Shown here in pieces: positions 42,558 to 52,561 of a stretch of DNA of 64,000 nt; position 1 is the stretch's first letter, and each line of letters begins with the position of its first letter. The notes below the pieces were generated by a model. The model did no database searches and had not been told where the DNA came from. It worked only from the letters and a program-made list of their open reading frames with translations. Source of the DNA: Aquisalimonas lutea (GTDB lineage Bacteria > Pseudomonadota > Gammaproteobacteria > Nitrococcales > Aquisalimonadaceae); assembly GCF_030409225.1 (NCBI RefSeq), contig NZ_JAUFPK010000006.1, positions 124,001 to 188,000 of the forward strand, written 5' to 3'. Position numbers and translations under genes: made by a program.

Positions 42558-43456
42558 CGTCGAGCGCCCGGGCCGCCGTGCGCTTCGGCCTGGCGTTGCC
42601 GGCCGGCTACCGCTACCCGGATGTCATGAGCTTTCATCGCCGCGACCCGGAACAAGCGGCCGAGCGTGTCGAGGGCGCGACCCTTGCCAAGGGCCTGGCC
42701 TGGCGCGGGCAGCCCGCCTGTCTCCATGTCTCGTTCGCCGAGGGGCGCGCTGCCGTCGAGGTCGATATCCTGGGTGCGTTCGAGCCGGGCGACGAGGAGC
42801 GCCTGCAAGGCCTGGCCCGGCGGATGCTCGGCCTGACGCAGCCCGTCGAGGCGTTCGAGCGCAGCCACGCAACGGATCCGTGGCTCGGCCCGCTGATCGC
42901 GGCCAATCCCGGCTTGCGCGTGGCGCAGACCGCCACGCCCTTCGAGGCGGTAACCTGGGCGATCATCGGCCAGCAGATCAGCGTCAGCGCGGCCACGTCC
43001 GTTCGGCGCCGGCTGATCCGGGCCGCCGGGATCGTCCATCCGGACGGCCTGTACTGCTATCCCGATGCCCGGCGGCTGGTCGCCATGGGCGAGCAGGCGC
43101 TGCGGGATGCCGGCCTGTCGCGGACCAAGGCGCGGACCATGCGCGTGCTCAGCGAAAGGATCGAGGCGGGCGAGCTGCCCCTGGAGCCCGGGAACGGGAG
43201 CCCCGACGTCGAAGACATTCGCGCCGGCCTGCAGGCCATTAGCGGCGTCGGGCCCTGGACCGTGAACTATGCCCTGATGCGCGGCTTCGGCTGGCTGGAC
43301 GGCTCCATGGAGGGCGACCTGGGCGTGCGCCGCAACCTGCAGGCATTGCTGGGGCGTGATGACATGCCCGGTGAGCGTGAGACCCGGGACTGGCTGGCGC
43401 CGTTCAGCCCCTGGCGCGCACTGGTGGCCGCCCACTTGTGGGCGATGAAATCGTGA
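42554..43456 (+). CDS. alkA: DNA-3-methyladenine glycosylase II
   Basis: A 300-residue AlkA. The helix-hairpin-helix GLQAISGVGPWTVNYALMRGFG and the catalytic Asp in GDLGVRRNLQ are visible, as is the FEAVTWAIIGQQISVSAATSVRRRL opening of the HhH-GPD domain. It removes 3-methyladenine and other alkylated bases to start base-excision repair. It overlaps ada by 4 bp, matching the classical adaptive-response pairing. Confidence 0.92.
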   Translation: MTSSARAAVRFGLALPAGYRYPDVMSFHRRDPEQAAERVEGATLAKGLAWRGQPACLHVSFAEGRAAVEVDILGAFEPGDEERLQGLARRMLGLTQPVEAFERSHATDPWLGPLIAANPGLRVAQTATPFEAVTWAIIGQQISVSAATSVRRRLIRAAGIVHPDGLYCYPDARRLVAMGEQALRDAGLSRTKARTMRVLSERIEAGELPLEPGNGSPDVEDIRAGLQAISGVGPWTVNYALMRGFGWLDGSMEGDLGVRRNLQALLGRDDMPGERETRDWLAPFSPWRALVAAHLWAMKS

Positions 43457-43518
43457 CGGGTGCCGCCCGCAGCAGCGGGGCGGTACGATGCGCCGGAGCC
43501 TAACGGGAGAAGTGCGCC

Positions 43519-44583
43519 ATGGCGGCGACCATGTCAGGGGATTCGGCGGGCTTCGTGGATCTGGTCAGCGACACTTCCACGCGGCCCTGCGAGGCGATGC
43601 GCCGGGCCATGGCCGTCGCCGAGGTCGGTGACGAGCAGCGGGGAGAGGATCCCAGCGTGAACGCGCTGTGCCGCCGGGTGGCGCAGCTTCTCGGCAAGGA
43701 GGACGCCCTGTTCCTGCCGTCGGGAACCATGTGCAACCAGATCGCCGTGCTGGTCCACTGCCGCCCCGGCGACGAGGTGATCGCCGCCGAGGCCAGCCAC
43801 GTGATCACCTCGGAGGGGGCCGGGGCCGCGGTGCTCGCCGGTGCGTTCGTCCGCCCGGTGCCGTCGGACCGCGGTGTCTTCGGCGAAGCCGACCTGCGGG
43901 CGGCGGTCCGCAAGCGAGCGCCCAAGGCGCCGCGTTCCCGCCTGGTGACGGTGGAGCAGACCCACAACCAGGGCGGCGGCAGGGTGTGGCCTGTCGAAAC
44001 CCTCGAGTTGGTGGCGGCCACCGCCCGGGAGCTGGGGCTGGCCCTGCACATGGATGGCGCCCGCCTCATGAATGCCGCCGTTGCCGCCGGTGTCGATGCC
44101 GGCACCTACGCCGGCCCGTTCGACACGGTCTGGCTGGACCTGTCCAAGGGCCTGGGGTGCCCGGTAGGCGGCGTGCTCGCCGGGGATGCGGGTTTCATCG
44201 CCGAGGCGTGGCTGTGGAAGCATCGGCTCGGCGGGGCCATGCGCCAGGCGGGGATACTGGCCGCGGCCGGGCTTTATGCGCTGGACCACAACGTCGAGCC
44301 CCTGGCCGACGATCATGCCAATGCCCGGTTTCTGGCCGACAGGGCCGAGGCCGTTGCGGGGGTGCGCGTCGACCCGTCGCCGGTGGAGACCAACCTGGTA
44401 TTCCTGGACGTTTCGGGGACCGCGCAGGCCGCCGAGGCGATCGCCGCAAGGCTTCAGCAGCAGGGCATCCGCATGGGCGTGGAGGGGCCGCATCGCATGC
44501 GCGCCGTCACGCACCGCGACGTCACCCGGGCGGATTGCCTGCGTGCTGCGGATGCACTGGCCGCTGCGGTTGCCCGGGGATAG
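43519..44583 (+). CDS. threonine aldolase family PLP enzyme
   Basis: A 354-residue fold-type I PLP enzyme. VSDTSTRPCEAMRRAMAVAEVGDEQRGEDPSV opens it; LFLPSGTMCNQIAV, LHMDGARLMNAAV (Asp that binds the pyridine nitrogen) and DLSKGLGCPVGGVL (Schiff-base Lys) are all present. Family members cleave L-threonine or L-allo-threonine to glycine and acetaldehyde, or act on other beta-hydroxy amino acids. GGGAGAAG lies before the ATG. Confidence 0.9.
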   Translation: MAATMSGDSAGFVDLVSDTSTRPCEAMRRAMAVAEVGDEQRGEDPSVNALCRRVAQLLGKEDALFLPSGTMCNQIAVLVHCRPGDEVIAAEASHVITSEGAGAAVLAGAFVRPVPSDRGVFGEADLRAAVRKRAPKAPRSRLVTVEQTHNQGGGRVWPVETLELVAATARELGLALHMDGARLMNAAVAAGVDAGTYAGPFDTVWLDLSKGLGCPVGGVLAGDAGFIAEAWLWKHRLGGAMRQAGILAAAGLYALDHNVEPLADDHANARFLADRAEAVAGVRVDPSPVETNLVFLDVSGTAQAAEAIAARLQQQGIRMGVEGPHRMRAVTHRDVTRADCLRAADALAAAVARG

Positions 44584-44629
44584 ACGAATCCGCGGCGTTG
44601 TGGCTCATTATTGGTTTAAGGAGAAGATC

Positions 44630-45259
44630 ATGACCGGTGAGCTGATTCTTCATACGAACCCGCAATCCCGCGGCCGCATTGCGCGCTGGATGCTCGAGGA
44701 GATCGGGGCTTCGTACCGGACGGAAGTGGTGGACTACGGTGCCACCATGAAGTCCCCGGACTACCTGGCCATCAATCCCATGGGCAAGGTGCCGTCCCTG
44801 CGTCACGGCGATCACGTCGTCACGGAATGTGCCGCCATCTGTGCGTATCTGGCGGACACCTTCCCGGAGGCCGGCCTGGGGCCGAGGCCGGAGGAGCGGG
44901 CGAACTACTACCGCTGGCTGTTCTTCGTCGCCGGCCCGTTGGAGGCCGCGGTCACCGACTCCGTGGTGCTGGGTGTCGAGCCGGACGCGGAGAAGCAGCG
45001 CATGGTGGGCTACGGTACCTATGCCACGGTCATGGAGACCCTTGCCGGGTGGTTCCGGACGCATGCCCATGCTGCCGGCGACCGCTTCACCGCGGCGGAC
45101 GTCTACGTCGGCGCGCACATCGCCTGGGGCCTGGAGTTCGGCAGCATCGAGCCGCGCCCGGAGTTCGAGGCGTACGCGCTGCGCATCCGCGAGCGGGAGG
45201 CACTGCAACGCGCGACGGAGCTGGATGATCAGCTTGCCGCCGGCACGACGGCGCCCTGA
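44630..45259 (+). CDS. glutathione S-transferase family protein
   Basis: A 209-residue GST. The thioredoxin-like N-terminal domain has HTNPQSRGRIARWMLEEIGASY, MGKVPSLRHGDHVVTECAAICAYLAD (cis-Pro and the gamma-glutamyl contact). The C-terminal helical domain includes HAAGDRFTAADVYVGAHIAWG, the N-cap motif. It probably conjugates glutathione to electrophiles. ATG 44630 follows AAGGAGAAG; upstream frame overlaps the aldolase gene. A palindromic terminator follows. Confidence 0.9.
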   Translation: MTGELILHTNPQSRGRIARWMLEEIGASYRTEVVDYGATMKSPDYLAINPMGKVPSLRHGDHVVTECAAICAYLADTFPEAGLGPRPEERANYYRWLFFVAGPLEAAVTDSVVLGVEPDAEKQRMVGYGTYATVMETLAGWFRTHAHAAGDRFTAADVYVGAHIAWGLEFGSIEPRPEFEAYALRIREREALQRATELDDQLAAGTTAP

Positions 45260-45301
45260 ACCCTGTCTCCGCCCGCAGGCGTGCCCGGCCTGCGCGGCTG
45301 C

Positions 45302-45322
45302 GCATCCCCGGCCCGGGGATGC
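45302..45322. terminator. palindromic hairpin between convergent genes
   Basis: GCATCCCCGG (45302-45311) and CCGGGGATGC (45313-45322) are perfect complements around one base. It lies between the GST stop and the stop of the convergent binding-protein gene. Confidence 0.6.
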
Positions 45323-45410
45323 AGCGCCTGGTGCGTCCCATGCGGCCATTGGCCGCGCCGGATCGCCCGGTACGCGCCTCCCGGGCTCCGGTGCCGGCTT
45401 TGTCGTTGGG

Positions 45411-46604
45411 CTATCGCGAGTCGACGAGATGGCAGGCGCTGTCCTCGATGGGCGGGAAGGCCACATCGGTGGGGATGCGCTCCAGCACCTCGAAGTAGTC
45501 CCACGGTCCTTCCGAATCCCGGGCGTTCTTGACCTGCACCAGGTAGACCGGGTGCTCGTGCAGGCCGTTCGGGCGGACGCGGCTGCCGAGGCCGAAGAAG
45601 TCGTCCACCGGCATGCTGTGGAGCTGTTCGGCGACCTGCTCCGCGTCGGTGGAGCCGACGGCCTCCACGGCCTTCAGGTACTGCAGGGTCGCCGAGTACA
45701 CGCCCGCGTGGATCATGGAGGGGACCGTTCCCGTGCGCCTGCGGAATCGCTCGGCGAAAGCCCGGGCCTCCGGGTTGCCGTCCCAGTAGAACGTGGTCAC
45801 CAGCTGCAACCCGCCCGTGATGTAGAGCCCCATCTGCTTGATGTCCGTGATGAACAGCAGCATCGCGGCCAGCTGTTGATCGACCCCGGAGCCGCCGAGC
45901 TCGTGCAGCTGGCGAATGGCCTTGATGGTGTCCTTGCCGCCGCTGGCCAGGCCGATTACGTCGGCGCCGGAGGCCTGGGCGTCCAGCACCTGGACGCTCA
46001 GGTCGGTGGCGTCGAACGAGTACGTGCTGTGGCCGAGCCTCTCGCCCCCATTGGCCTCGATCACCTCGGTCGCCGCGCGCTCGAGGCTGTGGCCGAAGGC
46101 GTAGTCCGCGGTGAGGAAGTACCAGGATTCACCACCGCTTCGCGTGATGGCGCCGGCGACACCCTGAGCCAGCGCGTCGACGTTGAACGCCCAGTTGAAC
46201 CCCAGTCGCGTGCATTGTTCGCCGGTGAGCTCGGTGGCGCCGGCGCCGGCGGCCATGGTGATGACGCCCCGCTCCGACGCATAATCCTGGACCGCCAGCG
46301 CCACGTGGGAGCGGACCAGGTCGGTGAGCAGCGTGACGCCCTTTTCCTCGATCAGCTCCTCCGCGTGCTCGACGGCGAGCTCGGCGTCGAGCTGGTGATC
46401 CCGCAGGTAGAGCTCGATGTCGCGGCCCAGCACTTCGCCGCCGAAATCGTCGACGGCCAGCTCGGCGGCGACACGGCTCCCCTGTCCCGCGTACAGCCCG
46501 GACATCTCGGTGATGAGCCCGATCCCGATCTCGTCCGCTTCTGCATGCGATACAAGCAGCAATGAGCCCAGGAGCACGTGAAGCGTGCGCTTGATCCGTG
46601 GCAT
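45411..46604 (-). CDS. branched-chain amino acid-type ABC substrate-binding protein
   Basis: A 397-residue periplasmic type I binding protein. A signal peptide LLGSLLLVSHAEA is followed by IGLITEMSGLYAGQGSRVAAELAVDDFGGEVLGRDIELYLRDHQ, the LivJ/AmiC-like opening. LYLRDHQLDAE, TADYAFGHSLE and PVYLVQVKNA are typical of the group. Ligand could be an amide, amino acid or aromatic acid. No permease or ATPase gene accompanies it in this window, so it is an orphan or a receptor for a remote system. Confidence 0.88.
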   Translation of the reverse strand: MPRIKRTLHVLLGSLLLVSHAEADEIGIGLITEMSGLYAGQGSRVAAELAVDDFGGEVLGRDIELYLRDHQLDAELAVEHAEELIEEKGVTLLTDLVRSHVALAVQDYASERGVITMAAGAGATELTGEQCTRLGFNWAFNVDALAQGVAGAITRSGGESWYFLTADYAFGHSLERAATEVIEANGGERLGHSTYSFDATDLSVQVLDAQASGADVIGLASGGKDTIKAIRQLHELGGSGVDQQLAAMLLFITDIKQMGLYITGGLQLVTTFYWDGNPEARAFAERFRRRTGTVPSMIHAGVYSATLQYLKAVEAVGSTDAEQVAEQLHSMPVDDFFGLGSRVRPNGLHEHPVYLVQVKNARDSEGPWDYFEVLERIPTDVAFPPIEDSACHLVDSR

Positions 46605-46870
46605 GGTTGTTCTCCTCCAGAAGGATTCTTGTTCTTGCGTGACTGGTTGTTCAGTGGCGACGCGCGGGCCAGCGTCTTACCCCTGATCATCGTTGGCCGA
46701 CCGTCGTTAGCACGCTTCCACAAGATGCCGGCGAATAGCGTGAGAGAGTTCACACGATTCGTGCCGAATCTGATCGCCCGCCTCGGATTGCATAGTAACG
46801 GCCGGGGCAAGCCTTCGCTCCGCGGCGGCGCTCGGAGACTCCGCTGTCCGGCGGGGTGGTGCCCGCGGCG
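46605..46870. other. intergenic region without recognisable gene
   Basis: 266 bp upstream of the binding-protein gene. It is somewhat more AT-rich than its surroundings. No hairpin, operator or gene is supported. Confidence 0.4.
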
Positions 46871-47293
46871 CTACGCCTGACGGCGCTGCCGGTCGGTGAG
46901 CAGCACCGCCGCGAGGTTAGCGACGCCGGGCCAGGCAAAGGTCGTACTGACCACCAGGAGGCCCGCGGTGGTCTCCTTGGCGGCGAGCACGGCATAGGTG
47001 ATGGCGAACACGGCGGGCGGCAGGAGTACCCCGAGCAAGGAGAACGTGAGAAGAATGCGGTTGCCGAATGAGCCGCTGCCGTGAGCCGCGATAGTGCGAA
47101 TGGTTCCTGCCGCGCCGAGGACGAAGGCGACCACGGGTACGGGCCCTGCCGCCATGGTCCATGCGGTGGTGCGGGCCGCGGTGCCGCCGTCCAGATTGCC
47201 GGCGAGGAGCGTTCCGAGACCCAGTGCCAACCAGACAGCGGCGAACAGAATGGAATCGCGTCGATAGCGTACCCAGGTCGTGTGCACTGCCAT
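46871..47293 (-). CDS. membrane protein of unknown function
   Basis: A 140-residue protein started at MAVHTTWVRYRRDS. Four hydrophobic segments are seen at about residues 15-33, 45-64, 78-105 and 108-130, joined by short polar loops. No motif is recognised. ATG 47293 was chosen because the frame upstream to 47431 is not hydrophobic and lacks a ribosome site; GGAAGCAAGAC lies upstream of this ATG. Confidence 0.6.
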   Translation of the reverse strand: MAVHTTWVRYRRDSILFAAVWLALGLGTLLAGNLDGGTAARTTAWTMAAGPVPVVAFVLGAAGTIRTIAAHGSGSFGNRILLTFSLLGVLLPPAVFAITYAVLAAKETTAGLLVVSTTFAWPGVANLAAVLLTDRQRRQA

Positions 47294-47472
47294 GTCTTGC
47301 TTCCGTCTCTGGCGGTTCCCGGAGAGCGTTCGCATCGATTCGGCCGGATATTCATCGTAGAGGAAGCCGGGCATGAAAAGTAGCCGGATCACGATCTCTC
47401 TGGTACAAACGTTCCCGGCCCCGACTTCCATGGCTTCACGCCTGCGTTGCGCCGCATGGGATGGTATCAGGA

Positions 47473-47910
47473 ATGGACATGTATCTTGTGGAATCGGATG
47501 AGCAGATCGCGGCCTGCTATCCCGTCATGAGGGAATTGCGCCCGCACGTCCCGGAGGCGGACTTCGTCGCCCGGGTACGGGCGCAGGAGCGGGCCGGATA
47601 CCGCCTGGTGTGCGCGGCGGAAGCGTCCGTCCCGGTGGCGGTCGCCGGCTTCCGCATCGCGGAGAACCTCGCCTGGGGCCGGTTCCTGTACGTGGATGAC
47701 CTGGTGGCGCTGCCCGCGAACCGGTCGCGCGGACACGGCGCCGCGCTGCTTGCCTGGCTGGCCCGGTTTGCCGTGGATCACGGCTGTGCCCAGCTTCATC
47801 TGGACTCCGGTGTCCAGCGCGAGGACGCCCATCGTTTCTACAAGCGCGAGGGCATGGCCCTGTCCAGCTACCATTTCAGCATGCCCGTCGGCCGGGCGGG
47901 GGAGAGCTGA
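47473..47910 (+). CDS. GNAT-family N-acetyltransferase
   Basis: A 145-residue GNAT protein. Conserved acetyl-CoA binding residues are in NRSRGHGAALLAWLARFAVDHGC, following FLYVDDLVALP; the C-terminal LDSGVQREDAHRFYKREGM is also typical. Substrate unknown. The frame is open from 47461 but the Met at 47473 (MDMYLVESDEQIAACYPVM) suits the family start. It probably forms one unit with the DUF924 gene 25 bp downstream. Confidence 0.87.
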   Translation: MDMYLVESDEQIAACYPVMRELRPHVPEADFVARVRAQERAGYRLVCAAEASVPVAVAGFRIAENLAWGRFLYVDDLVALPANRSRGHGAALLAWLARFAVDHGCAQLHLDSGVQREDAHRFYKREGMALSSYHFSMPVGRAGES

Positions 47911-47935
47911 TGCGTGCGGCAAAGAGGACGGTACG

Positions 47936-48535
47936 ATGACGGACCCGGAGACGATCCTGGAGTACTGGTTCGGGGATGCGCCGGACGACGGCACGGTGGC
48001 GGCGCAGCGGGGCGCGCTGTGGTGGTCGAAGAGCGACGCCGTCGACGAAGACATCCGGGCGCGTTTCGAGACCACCGTCCAGGCGGCGGGCCGGGACGAG
48101 CTGGATGACTGGGCCGCCACGGCACGGGGGCGGCTTGCCCTGATCATCCTCACGGATCAGTTCCCCCGCAACATGTACCGCGGGACGCCCGCGGCGTTCG
48201 CCTTCGACGCCAAGGCGAGGGCCCTGTGCCTGGAGGGACTGGCGGCCGGCCAGGACCGCGAGCTGCGGCCCATCCAGCGCGTGTTCTGGTACATGCCGCT
48301 GGAGCATTCCGAGGACCTGGCGCACCAGGACCGCAGCGTAGCGCTGTTTCGGGAGCTGCGCGACGAGGTGGGCGCGCAGCTGCGCGAGACCTTCCAGGTC
48401 AACCTGGATTTCGCGGTGCGCCATCAGGAGATCATTCAGCGCTTCGGCCGGTTCCCCCACCGCAACGCCATTCTCGGGCGCACCTCGACACCGGAGGAGC
48501 TGGCCTTCCTGGAGGAGCCGGGTTCGTCGTTCTGA
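47936..48535 (+). CDS. DUF924 family protein
   Basis: A 199-residue protein: ILEYWFGDAPDDGTVA, LIILTDQFPRNMYRGTPAAFAFDAKA, RVFWYMPLEHSEDLAHQDRSVALF and FGRFPHRNAILGR. This is the complete DUF924 pattern, an all-helical, TPR-like protein found in bacteria and eukaryotes without a known biochemical role. ATG 47936 is preceded by AAAGAGGACGG. It converges on the rhomboid gene with 12 bp between stops. Confidence 0.9.
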   Translation: MTDPETILEYWFGDAPDDGTVAAQRGALWWSKSDAVDEDIRARFETTVQAAGRDELDDWAATARGRLALIILTDQFPRNMYRGTPAAFAFDAKARALCLEGLAAGQDRELRPIQRVFWYMPLEHSEDLAHQDRSVALFRELRDEVGAQLRETFQVNLDFAVRHQEIIQRFGRFPHRNAILGRTSTPEELAFLEEPGSSF

Positions 48536-48547
48536 GACGGGCCGCCG

Positions 48548-49156
48548 CTACAGGCGTTGCAGGGGGGCCACGAGCTCGGCGAGGAAATGGGGAAGGACCG
48601 CCGGCTCCAGGCCCGCGAGAAAGATCACGCCCCAGGCCGCGCCGCCGAGATGGGCGCTGTGGTTGATGCGGCCCCCGCCCTGGTGCTCCGCCCAGAGGGA
48701 ATAGCCCACGTACGCCGCGGCGAAGACGATGGCCGGCACGGGCACCACGAAGACCACCAGCATGGCCCACGGCTGGATCAGGATGTAGGCGAACAGCACG
48801 GCGGCCACGGCGCCGGATGCGCCGAGGCTCAGGAAGCGGGGGTTGTCGCGGTGGCGGAACTGGCTGGGCAGCGCGGCCAGGACGATGCCCGCGAGATAGA
48901 AGAGAACGAAGCCGGCGGCGCCGATGCGCGGTATCAGCACCTGCTCCATGATCCGGCCGAAGAAGAACAGCGTGATCATGTTGAACACCAGGTGCCCGGC
49001 GTCGGCATGGATGAAGCCGTGGCTGAGCAGCCGCCACCATTCCCCTCTCCGCACTCCGGGCGGCCAGTGGACGAGCTTCTCCAGGACACGGCTGTCCCGC
49101 CATGCGTACACGGAGATCGCCGCCGTCACCAGGATCAGCGCCAGCGTTACGGTCAT
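48548..49156 (-). CDS. rhomboid-family intramembrane serine protease
   Basis: A 202-residue six-helix protein. HADAGHLVFNMITLFFFGR carries the conserved HxxxN region, SLGASGAVAAVLFAY the catalytic Ser in GxSG, and HSAHLGGAAWG the catalytic His. The Ser-His dyad therefore looks intact. Rhomboids cleave membrane helices of partner proteins; the substrate is unknown. The layout is the short bacterial type without extra domains. Confidence 0.9.
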   Translation of the reverse strand: MTVTLALILVTAAISVYAWRDSRVLEKLVHWPPGVRRGEWWRLLSHGFIHADAGHLVFNMITLFFFGRIMEQVLIPRIGAAGFVLFYLAGIVLAALPSQFRHRDNPRFLSLGASGAVAAVLFAYILIQPWAMLVVFVVPVPAIVFAAAYVGYSLWAEHQGGGRINHSAHLGGAAWGVIFLAGLEPAVLPHFLAELVAPLQRL

Positions 49157-49372
49157 TGCGGTCGTCCTCCCTGCGTGCCGCGGCGGTCCCGGGCGTCGGC
49201 GGTGATTATGCAGTGCCGGCGCCGGGACCGATAGCCTGCCCCCTCAAGTTTCCGCGGGCGAGGCCGTTACACGGAGAGAATCGCCGCACCACCGGGAAGG
49301 GGCCACACCCCCGGCTCGTCGGGGTGACCGGCTCACACCGTGGAACAGAATCACAATGCAAGGAGTCGTGCC

Positions 49373-51259
49373 GTGGGCCTTCATCTCTCTTGGAAGCATA
49401 CCTTCTGGCTTCTGATCGCCGCGACGTTCATCGGCCTGGTGCTGGTGGCCCTGTCGGCGCTGCGCGGGCTCGATCAGGTGTCGAGCTCGTATGCCGCGCG
49501 CAGCGAGGCAACGGCGTATCAGAGCTCGTCGCGGTCATTGTTCGCCGAGTGGCTCAAGGCGGAGAACCAGAGCGCCGGGCTGGAAGCGGACGGGGTCGAA
49601 GCCTACGAGGAACAGCTGGCCAGTCTGCGGCAGCAGGCCGAGCGCCTGGTCGAGCGCGGGCAGGCGCTGGACGATACCTCGGTGGAGGAATCCGCGCAGG
49701 CGATCCGCGCGCAGGTGGCGAACTACGTGGAGCTTCGCCGCGAGTGGCTCGGCAAGCGGCAGGAGCTGGGCCTGGATTCGTCCAGCGGGCTGCGCGCGCG
49801 CCTGTCCGAGGTGACCTCGGAGGGGTTGCGCGAAATCAACGTCACCATGATGGCGGAGGATGTCGAGACCGCGATCAACCGCCACCGGGAATACATGTCG
49901 AACTTCGATCCGGAGGCAGCCGAGGCGACGTTCCAGGCGATCGAGAACATGAGCGCGGCCGTGGACGAGATGGACTGGGGCGACAGCTTCATCGGTCAGG
50001 CCGTCCAGCAGTTCGCCGACGCGTTCAACGCCGCTCACGGCCTCGCACAGGAGATCGATGCCATCGAGGGCCGGCTCGATACCCTGGGCAGTGAGCTGGA
50101 GACGGCCATCGAGGCGCAGAACGAATCCCTGCGCACGGGACTGATCGCGCAGACCACGCAGGCCGCCGATGATGCGCGCCAGGAATCCGCCTGGCTCGTA
50201 ATCGGCGTCTCGGCCGCCGTGATGCTGTTCCTGGTGATCACGCTCACCCGCGCCTCGGGGACCCTGGTCCGGCGCCTGAACGAGGTGGTGCGCCTGCTCA
50301 CGGAGGTAGCCGCGGGGGATCTCAGCGACAAGCTGCGGCTGAGCCGCAATCGCCGGGACGAGTTCAACCGCCTGGGCGAGGCCTCCAACCGCATGATCGA
50401 CGATGTCGCCGCGGTGATTCAGCAGGTGGTGGACGGTACCCGGGACCTCAATGCCCTGCAGGAGCAGCTGCGCCAGCACATGAGCGAGCTGGGCGAGAAC
50501 AGCCGCCAGGTGGAGGAGCAAACGGAGCAGGCGGCCGCGGCCGCGCAGGAGATCTCGCAGACGGCCAACGAGATCGTCAGCCGCACCACCACGGTGAACA
50601 ACGCCGCCAAGGAGGCCAACGAGTCGGCCCAGTCCGGCTCCCGGGTCATCTCCACCAGCGTGGAGACCATGCGGGATCTCTCCGGGCAGATCGAGCAGAC
50701 CCACAAGCAGGTGGAATCGCTCAACCAGGTGGGCTCCAAGGTCAACAACATCGTCGACGTGATCAACGGGCTGGCCGAGCAGACCAACCTCCTCGCCCTG
50801 AACGCGGCCATCGAGGCCGCTCGGGCCGGCGAGGCGGGGCGGGGCTTCTCCGTGGTGGCCGACGAGGTCCGCTCCCTGGCCGAGAAGACGGTCTCCGCGA
50901 CCAGCGATATCGGCGGTATCGTCGAGTCGCTGAACAAGGAAACCCGGGAGATCGCCTCGCTCATGGAGGCGGGCCGTGCCAAGGCCTCCGAGAGCGAGAA
51001 GAATGCCGGTGAGGTGGCCGCCGCCATGGAGCAGATCACCCAGTCCATCGAGACGGTGGCCGGCGACATGGATCAGGTCACCACGTCCATCGAGGGGATT
51101 TCCTCGACCACCGAGGAGATCGCCCAGAAGATCGAGCAGATCAACGTCTATACCCGCCAGACAAAGAGCGTGCGCGAGACCCTGGGCGAGAGCAGCGAGC
51201 AGCTGTCCGAGCAGGCGCGGACGCTGGCCCGTACCACGGAGCGCTTCCGCCTGGGCTAA
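49373..51259 (+). CDS. methyl-accepting chemotaxis protein
   Basis: A 628-residue receptor from GTG 49373, which has AAGGAG at a 7-base spacing; GTG 49340 would add 11 residues. TM1 is at about 8-29 ([20 protein letters not shown]), a periplasmic helical sensor of about 240 residues, TM2 near 275-295 ([18 protein letters not shown]), a HAMP domain ([19 protein letters not shown]) and the signalling hairpin [20 protein letters not shown]. It should talk to CheA/CheW. No other che gene is nearby. Confidence 0.93.
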   Translation: MGLHLSWKHTFWLLIAATFIGLVLVALSALRGLDQVSSSYAARSEATAYQSSSRSLFAEWLKAENQSAGLEADGVEAYEEQLASLRQQAERLVERGQALDDTSVEESAQAIRAQVANYVELRREWLGKRQELGLDSSSGLRARLSEVTSEGLREINVTMMAEDVETAINRHREYMSNFDPEAAEATFQAIENMSAAVDEMDWGDSFIGQAVQQFADAFNAAHGLAQEIDAIEGRLDTLGSELETAIEAQNESLRTGLIAQTTQAADDARQESAWLVIGVSAAVMLFLVITLTRASGTLVRRLNEVVRLLTEVAAGDLSDKLRLSRNRRDEFNRLGEASNRMIDDVAAVIQQVVDGTRDLNALQEQLRQHMSELGENSRQVEEQTEQAAAAAQEISQTANEIVSRTTTVNNAAKEANESAQSGSRVISTSVETMRDLSGQIEQTHKQVESLNQVGSKVNNIVDVINGLAEQTNLLALNAAIEAARAGEAGRGFSVVADEVRSLAEKTVSATSDIGGIVESLNKETREIASLMEAGRAKASESEKNAGEVAAAMEQITQSIETVAGDMDQVTTSIEGISSTTEEIAQKIEQINVYTRQTKSVRETLGESSEQLSEQARTLARTTERFRLG

Positions 51260-51334
51260 GCGGCTGTCGCAGTGCTGCTGCTCCGGATGACCCACCATCG
51301 GACCGGAGATCCGTTCCGGCGCCGTGTACGGAAG

Positions 51335-51368
51335 GCGGGATGCACCCCGGCGGCGGGGTGCATCCCGC
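51335..51368. terminator. perfect 15-bp bidirectional hairpin
   Basis: GCGGGATGCACCCCG (51335-51349) and CGGGGTGCATCCCGC (51354-51368) pair perfectly around a 4-base loop. It lies between the MCP stop and the stop of the convergent methyltransferase. Confidence 0.75.
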
Positions 51369-51374
51369 GCCCCG

Positions 51375-52463
51375 TCACGGGCGACAGATGAAGTAGTCGT
51401 TCTGGATGTCGTGCTCCAGCTGATGCACCTCCACGCGGCTGAAACCGGCCGCCTGCATGTACTCCAGCGCCTTCTCCCGGCCCCACATGGTGCCCAGCCC
51501 CTCGCCGCCCTGGGCCAGGGAGACCGTCATGCAGTGGGTCACGGACACGGCGTACAGGAACGCACCCATGGGGTGGTCGACGTTCTCGTGGTGGGCGCTC
51601 GCTGCGTGGATGTCCTGGGCCAGGTAGATGCCGTCGTCGGCCAGCGAGCGGCGGATGCCGGTGAGCACGGCCAGGGGCTTCGCCTGATCATGGATGGCGT
51701 CGAACGTGGTGATCAGGTCGAATCGCCCGGGCGCGGCGGTCCTGTCGAAGTCACTCAGGTCCCGGACCTGGAAGCGCACGTTCCCCAGGCCCTTGTCCGC
51801 GGCTCGACGGGTGGCCCAGTCGACGGCCTCGTGCGAGAGGTCGTACCCCGTGAAGTCGCTGGCGGGATAGCGCTCCGCCATCATCATCAGGGCAAGACCG
51901 CGGCCGCAGCCCGCGTCAAGCACGCGGATGCCGGATTCCAGGCGGTCCGGCAGCTCCGGGGCGAGGGGCAGGATGTGGTCGAGCAGGGCGCTGAGCACCG
52001 TCTGCCCGCTGTCTTCGGCCATGATCTCGTGGAAGCGCGGGTAACGGTCGTAGGGCACGCCGCCGCCGTCCCGGAAGCAACGCAGGAGCTCGTCCTCCAC
52101 CTGGCCCGCCATGGGCAGAAACTGGGCGTAGACGGCCAGGTTGGCTGCGCCGTTGTCCGTAATCAGGGCCGCGTGCTCCGGCGGTAGCTCGTACGTGCCG
52201 CGGCCGGGATCCATGATCACCACGCGGGCCGCCACCATGGCACCCAGCCATTCCCTTACGTAACGCTCCTGGAGCCCGGTGCGGTGGGCGAGCTCGGTGG
52301 TGGAGACCGGCGGCGCGCCGTCCATTGCCGCCAGCAACCCGGTCCTGTGACCGATGGAGAGCATCAGCAGCATGCCCGATTCATTCAGGGCATGGACGAG
52401 GCGTTCCTCGAAGGCGTCGACCGCGGTCGGGTCGATATTGCGAACGGCAGTTGCACTGGACAT
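51375..52463 (-). CDS. winged-helix class I SAM methyltransferase (copy 2)
   Basis: A 362-residue paralogue of the gene at 16458-17522. The winged-helix part has LLMLSIGHRTGLLAAMDGAP and GLQERYVREWLGAMVAARVV; the methyltransferase domain has RVLDAGCGRGLALMMMAERYP, FTGYDLSHEAVDWA and DLITTFDAIHDQAKP. Both copies share a VSVTHCMT...GGEGLGTMWG-like region near the C-terminus. Substrate unknown. It diverges from GlxA-type copy 2, as copy 1 does from GlxA-type copy 1. Confidence 0.88.
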   Translation of the reverse strand: MSSATAVRNIDPTAVDAFEERLVHALNESGMLLMLSIGHRTGLLAAMDGAPPVSTTELAHRTGLQERYVREWLGAMVAARVVIMDPGRGTYELPPEHAALITDNGAANLAVYAQFLPMAGQVEDELLRCFRDGGGVPYDRYPRFHEIMAEDSGQTVLSALLDHILPLAPELPDRLESGIRVLDAGCGRGLALMMMAERYPASDFTGYDLSHEAVDWATRRAADKGLGNVRFQVRDLSDFDRTAAPGRFDLITTFDAIHDQAKPLAVLTGIRRSLADDGIYLAQDIHAASAHHENVDHPMGAFLYAVSVTHCMTVSLAQGGEGLGTMWGREKALEYMQAAGFSRVEVHQLEHDIQNDYFICRP

Positions 52464-52561
52464 GGGTCACCTCTCCTGCGTGGGGGTTGGGGAGGCTCAA
52501 GCTACCCGGGAGATCCGGCCGGTGCTAAAGTGCGAAATGACGCTATCTGGTGTTTTCTGCC